Origin: Petrimonas sulfuriphila
Lineage (GTDB): Bacteria > Bacteroidota > Bacteroidia > Bacteroidales > Dysgonomonadaceae
Length of the DNA stretch: 64,000 nucleotides
Reading direction: 5' to 3' (one strand)
NCBI RefSeq assembly: GCF_051201015.1
Contig: NZ_JBPEHI010000015.1
In this document: positions 36,106-44,153 of the stretch, piece by piece
Numbering within the stretch: position 1 is the stretch's first letter
Layout: each line of letters opens with the position of its first letter
The notes under the pieces: generated by a model
What the model saw: the letters and a program-made list of their open reading frames with translations, nothing else
The model's database searches: none
Told to the model about the DNA's origin: nothing
Position numbers and translations under genes: made by a program

Positions 36106-37776
36106 TTATTTGCACTCCACCGTTTCGAGGAGAAGTTTCATATCTTCGTCCACGCTTGTAATTCCCGTAATTCCAAAGTTGTTTACCAGTACATTCACCA
36201 CGTTGGGTGAAAGGAATGCAGGGAGGGTCGGTCCAAGGTGGATGTTCTTTACTCCCAAATAGAGCAGGGCCAGCAAAACAATTACCGCCTTTTGTTCATA
36301 CCAGGCAATGTTATAAGCGATGGGCAAATCGTTCAAGTCGTTTAAACCTAGGGCTTCTTTTAATGCGAGAGCGATTTTCACGAGTGAGTAGCTGTCGTTG
36401 CACTGTCCGGCGTCAAGTACACGGGGAATGCCATTGATATCACCCAACGGTAACTTGTTGTACCGGTATTTGGCACAACCGGCGGTTAAGATAACTGTAT
36501 CTCCGGGCAGTTTTTGAGCGAACTCGGTATAATAGTTTCTTCCGTTCATTCTCCCGTCGCATCCTCCCATCACAAAGAATTTGCGAATGGCGCCGGACTT
36601 CACCGCTTCAACCACTTTATCAGCAAGAGCAATGACCTGATTGTGTGCGAATCCGCCTACAATCTCACCCGTTTCGATTTCTTTGGGAGCAGCACATTTT
36701 TTGGCATGTTCGATTATTGCAGAAAAGTCTTTTGGTTGTCCCTCCTTTCGGTCCCCGATATGCTTGAATCCTTCGAATCCCGATGCCCCTGTTGTATAGA
36801 CCCTGTCGATGTAAGTGGATGATTTTCGGGGAGGGACAATGCAGTTGGTCGTAAACAGGATAATTCCGTTAAAATTCTCAAAATCTTCGGTTTGATGCCA
36901 CCATGAACTCCCGTAATTGCCCACGAAGTGGCTGTATTTCTTAAATGCCGGATAGTAGTTTGCCGGAAGCATTTCACTGTGCGTGTAAACATCTACCCCT
37001 GTCCCTTCGGTTTGTTTCAGCAGATCTTCCATATCCTTTAAGTCGTGTCCGCTGATGAGAATTCCCGGATTGTTACGTACGCCAAGGTTTACTTTTGTGA
37101 TTTCCGGATTTCCGTAACTCGATGTGTTTGCTCTATCCAGCAATGCCATTACCTGTACACCGTATTTCCCGGTTTCGAGAACCAGTGCGGTCAACTCGTC
37201 AACCGAAAGGGTGTCGTCCGTTGTTGCTACCAGCGCACGCTGCATAAAAGCGAAGATCTCGTTTTCTTCATGACCTAGATTAAAAGCGTGTTCGGCATAT
37301 GCAGCCATTCCTTTAAGTCCGTAAATGGTGAGTTCGCGGAGTGAACGGACATCTTCATTTTTTGTAGTCAGTACACCCACTTCAAATGCTTTTTCAGTTA
37401 TTTCGGCTTCAGTTTCTCCTATCCAGTGGGCGCCATCAAAGGTAATCCCGTCAATGTTCTCTCCTGCGTTGGTCAGGCGTTCCTTTGCCGCATTCCGCAT
37501 TTCGAAAGCCATTAACAGGCGTGTGGTAAACCGGTTTTTGTCGAAATTGGCATTTGTGATGGTCATAAACAAGCTATCGGTAATAAATTTGTTGATCTGC
37601 GGAATTTCAATCCCATATTTTCTCAACGGAACGGTATAATGTGAAATTCCTTTGCACAAGAACAACAGCAAATCCTGAAGGTTGGCCACATCTGCGGTTT
37701 TTCCACATACTCCCTTTACGGTGCAGCCTTCGTTCTTTGCTGCTTCCTGACACTGAAAACAAAACATTTTATCCAT
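36106..37776 (-). CDS. hcp: Hydroxylamine reductase / hybrid cluster protein
   Basis: The 556-residue protein has the N-terminal cysteine motif CFQCQEAAKNEGCTVKGVC (Cys 6, 9, 18 and 24), the C-x2-C-x8-C-x5-C spacing of strict-anaerobe (class I) enzymes that bind a [4Fe-4S] cluster. Downstream are the hybrid-cluster ligand regions (ISGHDLKD, FTTNCIVPP, GGCDGR, TAGCAKYR, DAGQCNDSY). The family reduces hydroxylamine in vitro and acts as an NO reductase or S-nitrosylase in vivo, in the cytoplasm. It is a single gene followed by the cupin operon on the same strand and faces a divergent Crp/Fnr gene. Its promoter carries a palindromic operator. Confidence 0.97.
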   Translation of the reverse strand: MDKMFCFQCQEAAKNEGCTVKGVCGKTADVANLQDLLLFLCKGISHYTVPLRKYGIEIPQINKFITDSLFMTITNANFDKNRFTTRLLMAFEMRNAAKERLTNAGENIDGITFDGAHWIGETEAEITEKAFEVGVLTTKNEDVRSLRELTIYGLKGMAAYAEHAFNLGHEENEIFAFMQRALVATTDDTLSVDELTALVLETGKYGVQVMALLDRANTSSYGNPEITKVNLGVRNNPGILISGHDLKDMEDLLKQTEGTGVDVYTHSEMLPANYYPAFKKYSHFVGNYGSSWWHQTEDFENFNGIILFTTNCIVPPRKSSTYIDRVYTTGASGFEGFKHIGDRKEGQPKDFSAIIEHAKKCAAPKEIETGEIVGGFAHNQVIALADKVVEAVKSGAIRKFFVMGGCDGRMNGRNYYTEFAQKLPGDTVILTAGCAKYRYNKLPLGDINGIPRVLDAGQCNDSYSLVKIALALKEALGLNDLNDLPIAYNIAWYEQKAVIVLLALLYLGVKNIHLGPTLPAFLSPNVVNVLVNNFGITGITSVDEDMKLLLETVECK

Positions 37777-37806
37777 AATACTTTTAATTTTTATTGTTTA
37801 GTGACA

Positions 37807-37851
37807 CAAAGGTAGTCCGGAGAATCATGAACTTTTGTAACCCAGGTTACA
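37807..37851 (-). promoter_or_regulatory. hcp promoter and Crp/Fnr-type operator
   Basis: The palindrome TGTAACCCAGGTTACA (37836-37851) is centred 29.5 bp upstream of the -7 element TACCTTTG (37814-37807, minus strand). The start would fall near 37803, giving a leader of about 26 nt, with the operator near -41. The half-site TGTAAC matches the operator at 36047-36062. Confidence 0.78.
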
Positions 37852-37963
37852 CGAGATTTTTTTAGGTAATTTTAAATAGTTTGTTGGATTTTCAGGGTGC
37901 ATATGCAACCATTTGGAAGAATAACCTGCGGAACTTAACTGCTTGAGTAAATAAACGTGTTTT

Positions 37964-37995
37964 TTTGATTGTTTGTATGGATTTAATTATTTTTG
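37964..37995 (+). promoter_or_regulatory. Promoter of the Crp/Fnr regulator gene
   Basis: TTTG (37964-37967) and TATTTTTG (37988-37995) are separated by exactly 20 nt, a full Bacteroidota promoter. The start would be near 38002, leaving only about 10 nt before the ATG at 38012. No TGTAAC palindrome is present here, so the gene is probably not autoregulated by the same site. Confidence 0.5.
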
Positions 37996-38011
37996 TTTTT
38001 AAAAAAAATAC

Positions 38012-38674
38012 ATGTACAACCCAATTCTTGCTGATTGTCCACTGTTTTCCGGAATCGACGATAAAACTCTTGAGGATTTTATATCCGATACAGTATGTGA
38101 AATCCGGACTTTTCAGAAAGGAGAATACGTGGTTAGACAGGGAGACACTATCACTTTTCTGTACTTATTGACGGAAGGGATTGTGCGCACTGAAATGATT
38201 ACAGCTGAGGGTAATTTGGTTGAAATTGAATTTATTGAGGCCGTTCGTCCATTAGCACCTGCATTTATTTTTTCCGACCAGCACAGGTTTCCTGTCGATG
38301 CCATTACCATGGAGAAGGCAGTTGTTTATATGATTCCAAAATCTGTTTTTCTCAAAAAAATGATGTTGAATGAAACGTTGCTGAGAAACTTTTTGAGGCT
38401 GAATTCCAATATGACGGTCTTTTTATCAGGGAAGGTCAAAATGCTTTCTATCAAGAGTCTGCGTGCGAAGTTGTCCTTATATATCCTCGAGAACACCTCT
38501 CCCGATCAGGACAGTTTTATTTTAAAAAGAACTCAGACGCAATTAGCCGAATATTTTGGTGTTCAGCGTCCGTCCCTTGCACGCACCATTGGAGAGATGA
38601 TCAATGATGGTGTTATTTCTTTATACAAAAAGGAATTAAAGGTGTTAAACCGGAAAAAGCTGGAGCATTATTAA
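38012..38674 (+). CDS. Crp/Fnr-family regulator, likely of hcp and the cupin-DUF438 operon
   Basis: The 220-residue protein has a cyclic-nucleotide-binding-type beta-barrel (about 10-120: FQKGEYVVRQGDTITFLYLL), a dimer helix (about 120-145) and a winged helix-turn-helix (173-197: TQTQLAEYFGVQRPSLARTI). Only two Cys (9 and 29) are present, so it lacks the Fnr iron-sulfur cluster. This fits heme- or NO-sensing members such as HcpR. It is divergent from hcp, and both nearby stress promoters carry matching Crp/Fnr-type palindromes, so it is the obvious activator. It is close to HcpR by context only. Confidence 0.88.
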   Translation: MYNPILADCPLFSGIDDKTLEDFISDTVCEIRTFQKGEYVVRQGDTITFLYLLTEGIVRTEMITAEGNLVEIEFIEAVRPLAPAFIFSDQHRFPVDAITMEKAVVYMIPKSVFLKKMMLNETLLRNFLRLNSNMTVFLSGKVKMLSIKSLRAKLSLYILENTSPDQDSFILKRTQTQLAEYFGVQRPSLARTIGEMINDGVISLYKKELKVLNRKKLEHY

Positions 38675-38700
38675 AGCATTTTTTCCACAATAAATGGACT

Positions 38701-38774
38701 TATATTTGAATTTATCCGTTATATTTGTAAAGTTTAAAGAAAAAAGTTATACTTAAAAAAATTATACTTAAAAA
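38701..38774 (+). promoter_or_regulatory. Candidate promoter and direct repeats before the first tandem oxidoreductase
   Basis: Two TATATTTG matches to the -7 consensus occur at 38701-38708 and 38720-38727. Downstream, TTATACTTAAAAA is repeated with a 15-bp period (38747-38759 and 38762-38774) just before the ribosome-binding area. No -33 TTTG lies at the ideal distance. Role of the repeat is unknown. Confidence 0.4.
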
Positions 38775-38788
38775 TTTATCTAAAAGTC

Positions 38789-40111
38789 ATGAGTAATCAA
38801 TTAACAAGAAGAAAATTTTTGAAAACGGCGGCTATCGGTGCTGTTGGTGTAGCCGTATTCCCACAGTTCGTAACGTCTTGTCAGAACAAGAAAGCCGGTG
38901 AAGTTGCCGATGGAATTATCCGTCTGGGATTTATTGGTTTAGGGCAGCAAGCCATGTATTTGCTGAACGGATTTATGGGGATGCCGGAAGTAGAAGTTGT
39001 GGCCGGATGCGACGTGTACGGTATCAAGCGGGAACGATTTCTGAAGCGCGTAAACGATCACAATGTCACACAGCAGAAATCTGTAGCCGTAGAGGTGTAT
39101 GAGAACTATAAGGACTTGATCGCACGAGAGGATATCGATGCGGTTGTGATTGCTACGCCCGATCACTGGCACGCGTTTATTGCCATAGCAGCATGTAATG
39201 CCAAGAAAAACGTCTATCTCGAAAAACCGTTAACATTTACTATAAAGGAAGGCCAGGAATTGGTAAAAGCAGTAAGAAACAACGGAGTAATTCTTGCTGT
39301 TGGCAGCCAACAGCGTTCAGATCCTAATTTCCAGCACGCTGTAAAAATGGTACAAGAAGGAAAAATTGGAAAAATAGAAAAAGTAAATGCTTACGTAGGC
39401 GCTCCCCCAACACCGTATGATCTTCCCGAAGAGTCCGTCCCGGCCGACTTGAACTGGCCATTGTGGTTGGGCCCCTCTGAATTTGTACACTACAACTCGC
39501 AACTTAACCCGCCTATCTCGCTTGATCCCGAGCAAAAAGAACAGTTCTGGGGAGCATGGCGCTGGTACAAAGAGCTAGGGGGTGGATTCACTACCGACTG
39601 GGGTGCCCATATGTTTGATATTGCACAATGGGGATTAGGCATGGACAATAGTGGTCCGGTGGAAATTATTCCCGCAGGATATCAAGATACAAAATTTCTC
39701 ACGTACAAATATGCTGATGGCGCTGTAATGACTGAAGAACCTTTCGACGAAAAACAAACAAAAGGTGTGAAGTTTTGGGGTGATAAAGGTTGGATTGAAG
39801 TATCGAGGGGGCACTACTTAGCTTCGGATGACAGTTTGTTACCTCCTAAAGTTGAAGAAACAGGAGGTGCATATGAAACGAAAGTCCCGCATTTGGAAAA
39901 TTTCATCAATGCTGTAAAAACGAAAACCGATCCGGTTGTGCCGGTTGAAATCGGACATCGCAGTTGTACAGTATGTACGCTCGGAAACATCGCTTACGAC
40001 ATGAAGCGCCCGATAAAATGGGATCCTGCCACAGAAAAATTTGTAGATGATCCGGAAGCGGATAAAAACAGGTTGTTTAATAAAACCTATACTGAAGGTT
40101 ATATCCTTTAA
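38789..40111 (+). CDS. Tat-signal lipoprotein, Gfo/Idh/MocA-family oxidoreductase (tandem copy A)
   Basis: The 440-residue protein starts MSNQLTRRKFLKT, a twin-arginine signal, and ends the signal with a lipobox (FVTSC, Cys31), so it is a folded, exported lipoprotein. The Rossmann part has RLGFIGLGQQAM, VVIATPDHWHAF and VYLEKPLTFT. The C-terminal domain has GGGFTTDWGAHMFDIAQWG with the Asp and His expected at the active site. Sugar or polyol dehydrogenation is likely, perhaps at C3 of a glycoside. It is a close paralogue of the next gene. A terminator separates them. Confidence 0.9.
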   Translation: MSNQLTRRKFLKTAAIGAVGVAVFPQFVTSCQNKKAGEVADGIIRLGFIGLGQQAMYLLNGFMGMPEVEVVAGCDVYGIKRERFLKRVNDHNVTQQKSVAVEVYENYKDLIAREDIDAVVIATPDHWHAFIAIAACNAKKNVYLEKPLTFTIKEGQELVKAVRNNGVILAVGSQQRSDPNFQHAVKMVQEGKIGKIEKVNAYVGAPPTPYDLPEESVPADLNWPLWLGPSEFVHYNSQLNPPISLDPEQKEQFWGAWRWYKELGGGFTTDWGAHMFDIAQWGLGMDNSGPVEIIPAGYQDTKFLTYKYADGAVMTEEPFDEKQTKGVKFWGDKGWIEVSRGHYLASDDSLLPPKVEETGGAYETKVPHLENFINAVKTKTDPVVPVEIGHRSCTVCTLGNIAYDMKRPIKWDPATEKFVDDPEADKNRLFNKTYTEGYIL

Positions 40112-40129
40112 AAGAAGCAATTTATGGCG

Positions 40130-40165
40130 TGAGGGTGTTCTTTAAGGAATACCCTCATCATTTTT
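40130..40165 (+). terminator. Rho-independent terminator between the tandem oxidoreductases
   Basis: TGAGGGTGTTC (40130-40140) pairs with GAATACCCTCA (40147-40157) with one G-T pair and a 6-nt loop, followed by TCATTTTT. It suggests the two copies are separate transcription units. Confidence 0.7.
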
Positions 40166-40265
40166 CCTGCTGATCCATGTTTACATACCATTTTGAATGA
40201 AATCCAGACAAGTCGAAAGACTGGTGTCGGGTGTTAAATTAACTTATATTTATTTATCTAAAGTC

Positions 40266-41591
40266 ATGAGTAATCAATTAACAAGGAGAAAATTTATTAA
40301 ATCAGCAGCCGTTGGAGTGGTTGGTGTAACGGTGCTTCCCCAGTTTTTGGCTTCCTGCAACTCAAACAAAAAATCGGGAAATGAGAAGATTGACGATGGT
40401 ATCACTCGTTTAGGGTTCATCGGTTTAGGTCAGCAGGGTATAGGCCTGTTGGGTGCATTTCTGACTATTCCAGGAGTGGAGGTTGTAGCAGGAAGTGATG
40501 TATACGGTATTAAGCGGGAACGTTTTCTAAAACGGTTGAACGATTATTATGGATCGCAGCAAAAAACTGTTTCAGTGGATGTTTATGAAAATTACAAAGA
40601 TCTTCTGGCTCGCGATGATATTGATGCCGTTGTGATTGCCACACCCGATCATTGGCACGCTTTTATTGCCATTGATGCTTGTAAAGCAAAGAAACACATT
40701 TATCTGGAAAAACCGTTAACATTTACGATAAAAGAGGGTCAGGAACTGGTCAAGGCCGTACGCGAAAATAATGTAATTCTTGGTGTAGGCAGCCAGCAAC
40801 GTTCGGATCCGAATTTTCAACATGCTGTGAAAATGGTTCAGGAAGGGAAGATCGGGAAAGTTGAGAAAGTGAATGCTTATGTAGGCCCTGGACCACATCC
40901 GTATGATCTGCCGGAAGAACCTGTACCTGCCGATTTGAATTGGAAAATGTGGCTAGGCCCGTTGGAGTATTTTCATTACAATTCCCGGTTGAATCCACCC
41001 ATCTCGCTTGATCCGGAGCAGAATGAAAGTTATTGGGCTGAATGGCGTTACAACAAGGGATTAGGCGGAGGATACACTACCGACTGGGGAGCGCACAACT
41101 TCGATATCGCTCAATGGGGTATCGGGATGGATAAGAGCGGTCCAGTTGAAATCATTCCCGCCGGTTACGCGGGCACGGAATTTCTCACGTTCAAATACGA
41201 TAATGGAGTAGTTGTGACCAACGAGCCGTTTGACGAGGAAAAAACATTGGGAATTAAGTTCTGGGGAGATAAAGGCTGGATTGAAGTTTCGAGACAATTC
41301 TATCATGCTTCCGATGAAAGTCTGATGCCTCCTAAGGCAGAAACTCAGGGAGGAAGATATGAAACGAGAGTTCCACATAATCAGAACTTTATCGATGCCG
41401 TAAAGTCAAATATTGATCCCATTGTCCCGGTAGAGATTGGGCACAGCACGTGTACTACGTGCAATCTAGGCAATATTGCCATTGAACTGAAACGTCCGGT
41501 TAAATGGGATCCGCAAACTCAAACATTTGTAGATGACCCCGAAGCGACAAAATACCTCACGAAAACATACAGTGAAGGGTTTTCGATCTGA
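40266..41591 (+). CDS. Tat-signal lipoprotein, Gfo/Idh/MocA-family oxidoreductase (tandem copy B)
   Basis: ATG at 40266 gives 441 residues starting MSNQLTRRKFIKS, nearly identical to copy A. A longer frame from 40197 adds 23 residues that would bury the Tat signal and was rejected. The signal ends in a lipobox (FLASC). The motifs RLGFIGLGQQGI, VVIATPDHWHAF, VYLEKPLTFT and GGGYTTDWGAHNFDIAQWG are all kept. The two copies are similar along their whole length and even across the 20 bases around the start codon, so a gene duplication is clear. It ends at a bidirectional terminator facing aspS. Confidence 0.9.
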   Translation: MSNQLTRRKFIKSAAVGVVGVTVLPQFLASCNSNKKSGNEKIDDGITRLGFIGLGQQGIGLLGAFLTIPGVEVVAGSDVYGIKRERFLKRLNDYYGSQQKTVSVDVYENYKDLLARDDIDAVVIATPDHWHAFIAIDACKAKKHIYLEKPLTFTIKEGQELVKAVRENNVILGVGSQQRSDPNFQHAVKMVQEGKIGKVEKVNAYVGPGPHPYDLPEEPVPADLNWKMWLGPLEYFHYNSRLNPPISLDPEQNESYWAEWRYNKGLGGGYTTDWGAHNFDIAQWGIGMDKSGPVEIIPAGYAGTEFLTFKYDNGVVVTNEPFDEEKTLGIKFWGDKGWIEVSRQFYHASDESLMPPKAETQGGRYETRVPHNQNFIDAVKSNIDPIVPVEIGHSTCTTCNLGNIAIELKRPVKWDPQTQTFVDDPEATKYLTKTYSEGFSI

Positions 41592-41595
41592 TATT

Positions 41596-41630
41596 AAAAA
41601 AGCTGCCAAAATTTTTTTGGCAGCTTTTTT
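41596..41630. terminator. Bidirectional terminator between oxidoreductase copy B and aspS
   Basis: AAAAAAGCTGCCAAAA (41596-41611) and its exact complement (41615-41630) flank a 3-nt loop. The A and T runs on either side serve both convergent genes. Confidence 0.9.
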
Positions 41631-41651
41631 AATATTATTGTTCGCCAAAAC

Positions 41652-43406
41652 TTATTTTTCTTTTTCTACGATAATCAAGCCCAGTTCATCCAGCTGCTCT
41701 TTTTCAATGCGCGAGGGGGCATCGATCATAACGTCGCGTCCGGAATTGTTTTTCGGGAAAGCGATGCAGTCGCGAATACTATCGAGCCCGGCAAAGAGTG
41801 AAACCAGCCTGTCCAGGCCGAAGGCTATCCCTCCGTGTGGCGGCGCCCCGTACTTGAAGGCGTTCATCAGAAATCCGAATTGTTCCTGGGCGCGTTCTTC
41901 GGTAAAACCAAGAACCGAAAACATTTTCTTTTGCAGCGCGCTGTCATGGATACGGATAGATCCGCCACCAACTTCCACGCCATTGATTACTAAATCGTAA
42001 GCGTTGGCGCGAACAGCTCCCGGATCTGAATCAAGCAGTGCGATATCTTCCGGTTTGGGGGAGGTAAAGGGATGATGCTTGGCGAAAAACCGGTTCAACT
42101 CTTCGTCTTTTTCCAGCAAAGGAAAATCTACTACCCAAAGGCATTTGTAATTGTTTTTGTCTCGTAATCCTAGGCGGGCACCCATTTCGAGACGAAGTTC
42201 AGAGAGCTGTTTCTGTGTTTTCTCGGTTTCTCCACTTAACACAAGAAGCAGGTCTCCGGGTTTGGCGTTGCAACGTTCCGCCCACAATTTCAAATCGCTT
42301 TCGGAGAAGAATTTATCTACCGATGATTTTAAGGTTGCATCTTCGTTGTAACGAACATAGATTAACCCTTTGGCTCCGATCTGCGGTCGCTTCACAAAAT
42401 CCGTCAACTCGTCGAGTTGTTTGCGGGTGTATGCAGCGCATCCCTGAGCACAAATGGCACCGACGTATTCCGATGAGTCGAAGACACCAAAACCCCGGCC
42501 GGTTGTCAAATCCTTTATTTCCACAAACTTCATGTCGAAACGGATATCGGGCTTGTCCGATCCGTATTGCCGCATGGCATCGGCGTAGCTCATCCGCGGA
42601 AAATCGGGAAGCTCAATTCCTTTCTGCGTTTTAAAAAGATGTTTCGTCAGTCCCTCAAACATATTCAGCACGTCTTCCTGCTCAACGAACGACATTTCAC
42701 AATCGATTTGTGTAAATTCCGGTTGGCGGTCGGCGCGCAGGTCCTCATCCCGAAAGCATTTCACGATCTGGAAATAACGATCGAATCCCGAAACCATCAG
42801 TAGCTGCTTAAAGAGCTGCGGCGATTGTGGCAGCGCGTAAAACTCTCCCTGGTTCATACGCGATGGTACAATGAAATCGCGTGCACCTTCCGGAGTAGAA
42901 CCGATAAGCACGGGAGTTTCTACTTCCAGAAAGTCTCTTTCATCGAGATACTTCCGTGCCTCGAACGCCATTTTGTGACGGAGTTCAAGGTTTTTTCTAA
43001 CTATGCTGCGTCGTAAATCGAGGTAGCGGTATTTCATGCGTAAATCATCACCCCCATCAGTTTCTGTTTCGATGGTGAAAGGAGGCGTTTGTGCTGCGTT
43101 TAAAACAGTCACAGCCGTTGCTACTATTTCAATATCTCCGGTAGGTATGTTTTGATTCTTGCTTGATCTTTCTGCTACTTTTCCCGTCACCTGAATTACA
43201 TATTCACGTGCCAGTTTATTTGCCTGTTCGCAAAGCTCGCGGTCTATCTCTTGGTTAAACGATAATTGAGTGACTCCGTATCGGTCGCGTAAGTCAATAA
43301 AAGTCATACCTCCCATTTTACGAATTTTGTGCACCCAGCCCGAAAGGGTGACCTCCTTATTTATGTCGGCGATTCGTAATTCGCCACAAGTCCTGTTTCT
43401 ATACAT
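41652..43406 (-). CDS. aspS: Aspartate-tRNA ligase
   Basis: The 584-residue protein starts MYRNRTCGELR at 43406. A longer frame from 43439 adds 11 unconserved residues. It has the N-terminal anticodon-binding OB-fold (VTLSGWVHKIRKMGGMTFID), the class II catalytic core with GSTPEGARDFIVPSR and motif 2 FRDEDLRADRQPEFTQID, the GAD insertion domain typical of bacterial-type AspRS, and motif 3 GGIAFGLDRLVSLF. Length and order are normal for the bacterial enzyme. It acts in the cytoplasm in translation. Confidence 0.98.
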   Translation of the reverse strand: MYRNRTCGELRIADINKEVTLSGWVHKIRKMGGMTFIDLRDRYGVTQLSFNQEIDRELCEQANKLAREYVIQVTGKVAERSSKNQNIPTGDIEIVATAVTVLNAAQTPPFTIETETDGGDDLRMKYRYLDLRRSIVRKNLELRHKMAFEARKYLDERDFLEVETPVLIGSTPEGARDFIVPSRMNQGEFYALPQSPQLFKQLLMVSGFDRYFQIVKCFRDEDLRADRQPEFTQIDCEMSFVEQEDVLNMFEGLTKHLFKTQKGIELPDFPRMSYADAMRQYGSDKPDIRFDMKFVEIKDLTTGRGFGVFDSSEYVGAICAQGCAAYTRKQLDELTDFVKRPQIGAKGLIYVRYNEDATLKSSVDKFFSESDLKLWAERCNAKPGDLLLVLSGETEKTQKQLSELRLEMGARLGLRDKNNYKCLWVVDFPLLEKDEELNRFFAKHHPFTSPKPEDIALLDSDPGAVRANAYDLVINGVEVGGGSIRIHDSALQKKMFSVLGFTEERAQEQFGFLMNAFKYGAPPHGGIAFGLDRLVSLFAGLDSIRDCIAFPKNNSGRDVMIDAPSRIEKEQLDELGLIIVEKEK

Positions 43407-43436
43407 ATATTTTGCTCGTTTGCCATGTTTGAATTG

Positions 43437-43444
43437 CAAATTTA
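43437..43444 (-). promoter_or_regulatory. aspS -7 element
   Basis: TAAATTTG on the minus strand (43444-43437) fits TAnnTTTG and would give a leader of about 24 nt. No TTTG is found at the -33 distance. It lies 50 bp from the divergent tRNA promoter. Confidence 0.4.
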
Positions 43445-43493
43445 CACATTTCTAACGTTGAAACCGCTTATCGATTAAAAAAAGCTGAAAAGT

Positions 43494-43525
43494 TTTGATA
43501 TTATCGGGATAAAATCGTACTTTTG
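43494..43525 (+). promoter_or_regulatory. tRNA-Pro promoter
   Basis: TTTG (43494-43497) and TACTTTTG (43518-43525) are separated by exactly 20 nt. The start near 43532 is about 19 nt before the mature tRNA 5' end. Confidence 0.7.
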
Positions 43526-43550
43526 CACCCACGTTTTGAAAAGAACGACT

Positions 43551-43625
43551 CGGGGTGTAGCACAGTCCGGTTAGTGTACCTGCTTTGGGAGCAGGGGGTC
43601 GCGAGTTCGAATCCCGCCACCCCGA
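43551..43625 (+). tRNA. tRNA-Pro (anticodon TGG)
   Basis: The acceptor arms CGGGGTG (43551-43557) and CACCCCG (43618-43624) pair fully, with discriminator A at 43625. The anticodon stem CCTGC/GCAGG (43579-43583, 43591-43595) holds the loop TTTGGGA with anticodon TGG at 43586-43588. The T-arm contains GTTCGAATC. CCA is not encoded. A promoter precedes it and a hairpin terminator follows, so it is transcribed alone. Confidence 0.97.
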
Positions 43626-43636
43626 CTTAAAAATGA

Positions 43637-43673
43637 GGGAGTTACAGTTAATATTGTAACTCCCTTAATTTTT
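43637..43673 (+). terminator. Terminator after tRNA-Pro
   Basis: GGGAGTTACA (43637-43646) pairs perfectly with TGTAACTCCC (43655-43664) across an 8-nt loop, followed by TTAATTTTTG. It resembles the Crp/Fnr half-sites in letters but the halves are in the opposite order, so it is not an operator. Confidence 0.85.
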
Positions 43674-44153
43674 GATTGAAATACAGTTGAAACATTTAGT
43701 TTCCAGTTTTCGCTATATTAACTACTATGAAATACATACTTTAATCTTTCCTGATTTTTTTAATGGAGGTGTGATGAAGTGCTATACTTCACATTAGCTG
43801 CAAAACTATTCTACTTTCTGTTATTTATTATTAAATGGGTTAGTGAATTAATATCCATAAGTTTACATGCATCACTGATTTTTTGGTTATGTTCAAATCT
43901 GCACTACTTGGAGTTAAGTTACCAGAAGGATAATTATGTATCAAAACTATCGATGACGATGCTTATTCAATGAGACAGCCATAAGAAAAAATAAATCTCT
44001 GCTAGCATAAAACCGTAGTGGTATGACAAAAGTAAAAAGTTTTTTTTGAATTTCTTTATTTTAGCTTACTCCTTTTTGAAACTTAAAGCCTTGTAGCTTC
44101 AACGAATTTACTTACTTTTGTATACGTTACTTTATCTTAAATAATATTCAGCT
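43674..44153. other. 480-bp AT-rich intergenic region between tRNA-Pro and the alpha/beta hydrolase
   Basis: No convincing gene was found. A 64-codon frame at 43779-43973 is AT-driven and has no recognisable domain. A weak 6-bp hairpin (TGAAGT/ACTTCA) lies near 43775-43791. The right end has the hydrolase promoter. The region looks richer in A and T than the housekeeping genes around it. Confidence 0.5.
44113..44120 (+). promoter_or_regulatory. -7 element of the alpha/beta hydrolase gene
   Basis: TACTTTTG fits TAnnTTTG and lies about 34 bp before the ATG. A degenerate CTTG (44090-44093) at 19 nt upstream could be the -33 box. Confidence 0.45.

Noticed and set aside
43637..43664. GTTACA/TGTAAC inverted repeat after tRNA-Pro as a third Crp/Fnr operator
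   Set aside because: The half-sites are in the opposite order (GTTACA then TGTAAC) with an 8-nt gap and a following T-rich tail, so it is a terminator.
43779..43973. 64-codon plus-strand frame in the gap after tRNA-Pro
   Set aside because: Its hydrophobic composition follows from the AT-rich DNA, there is no promoter or recognisable domain, and it has no partner gene.
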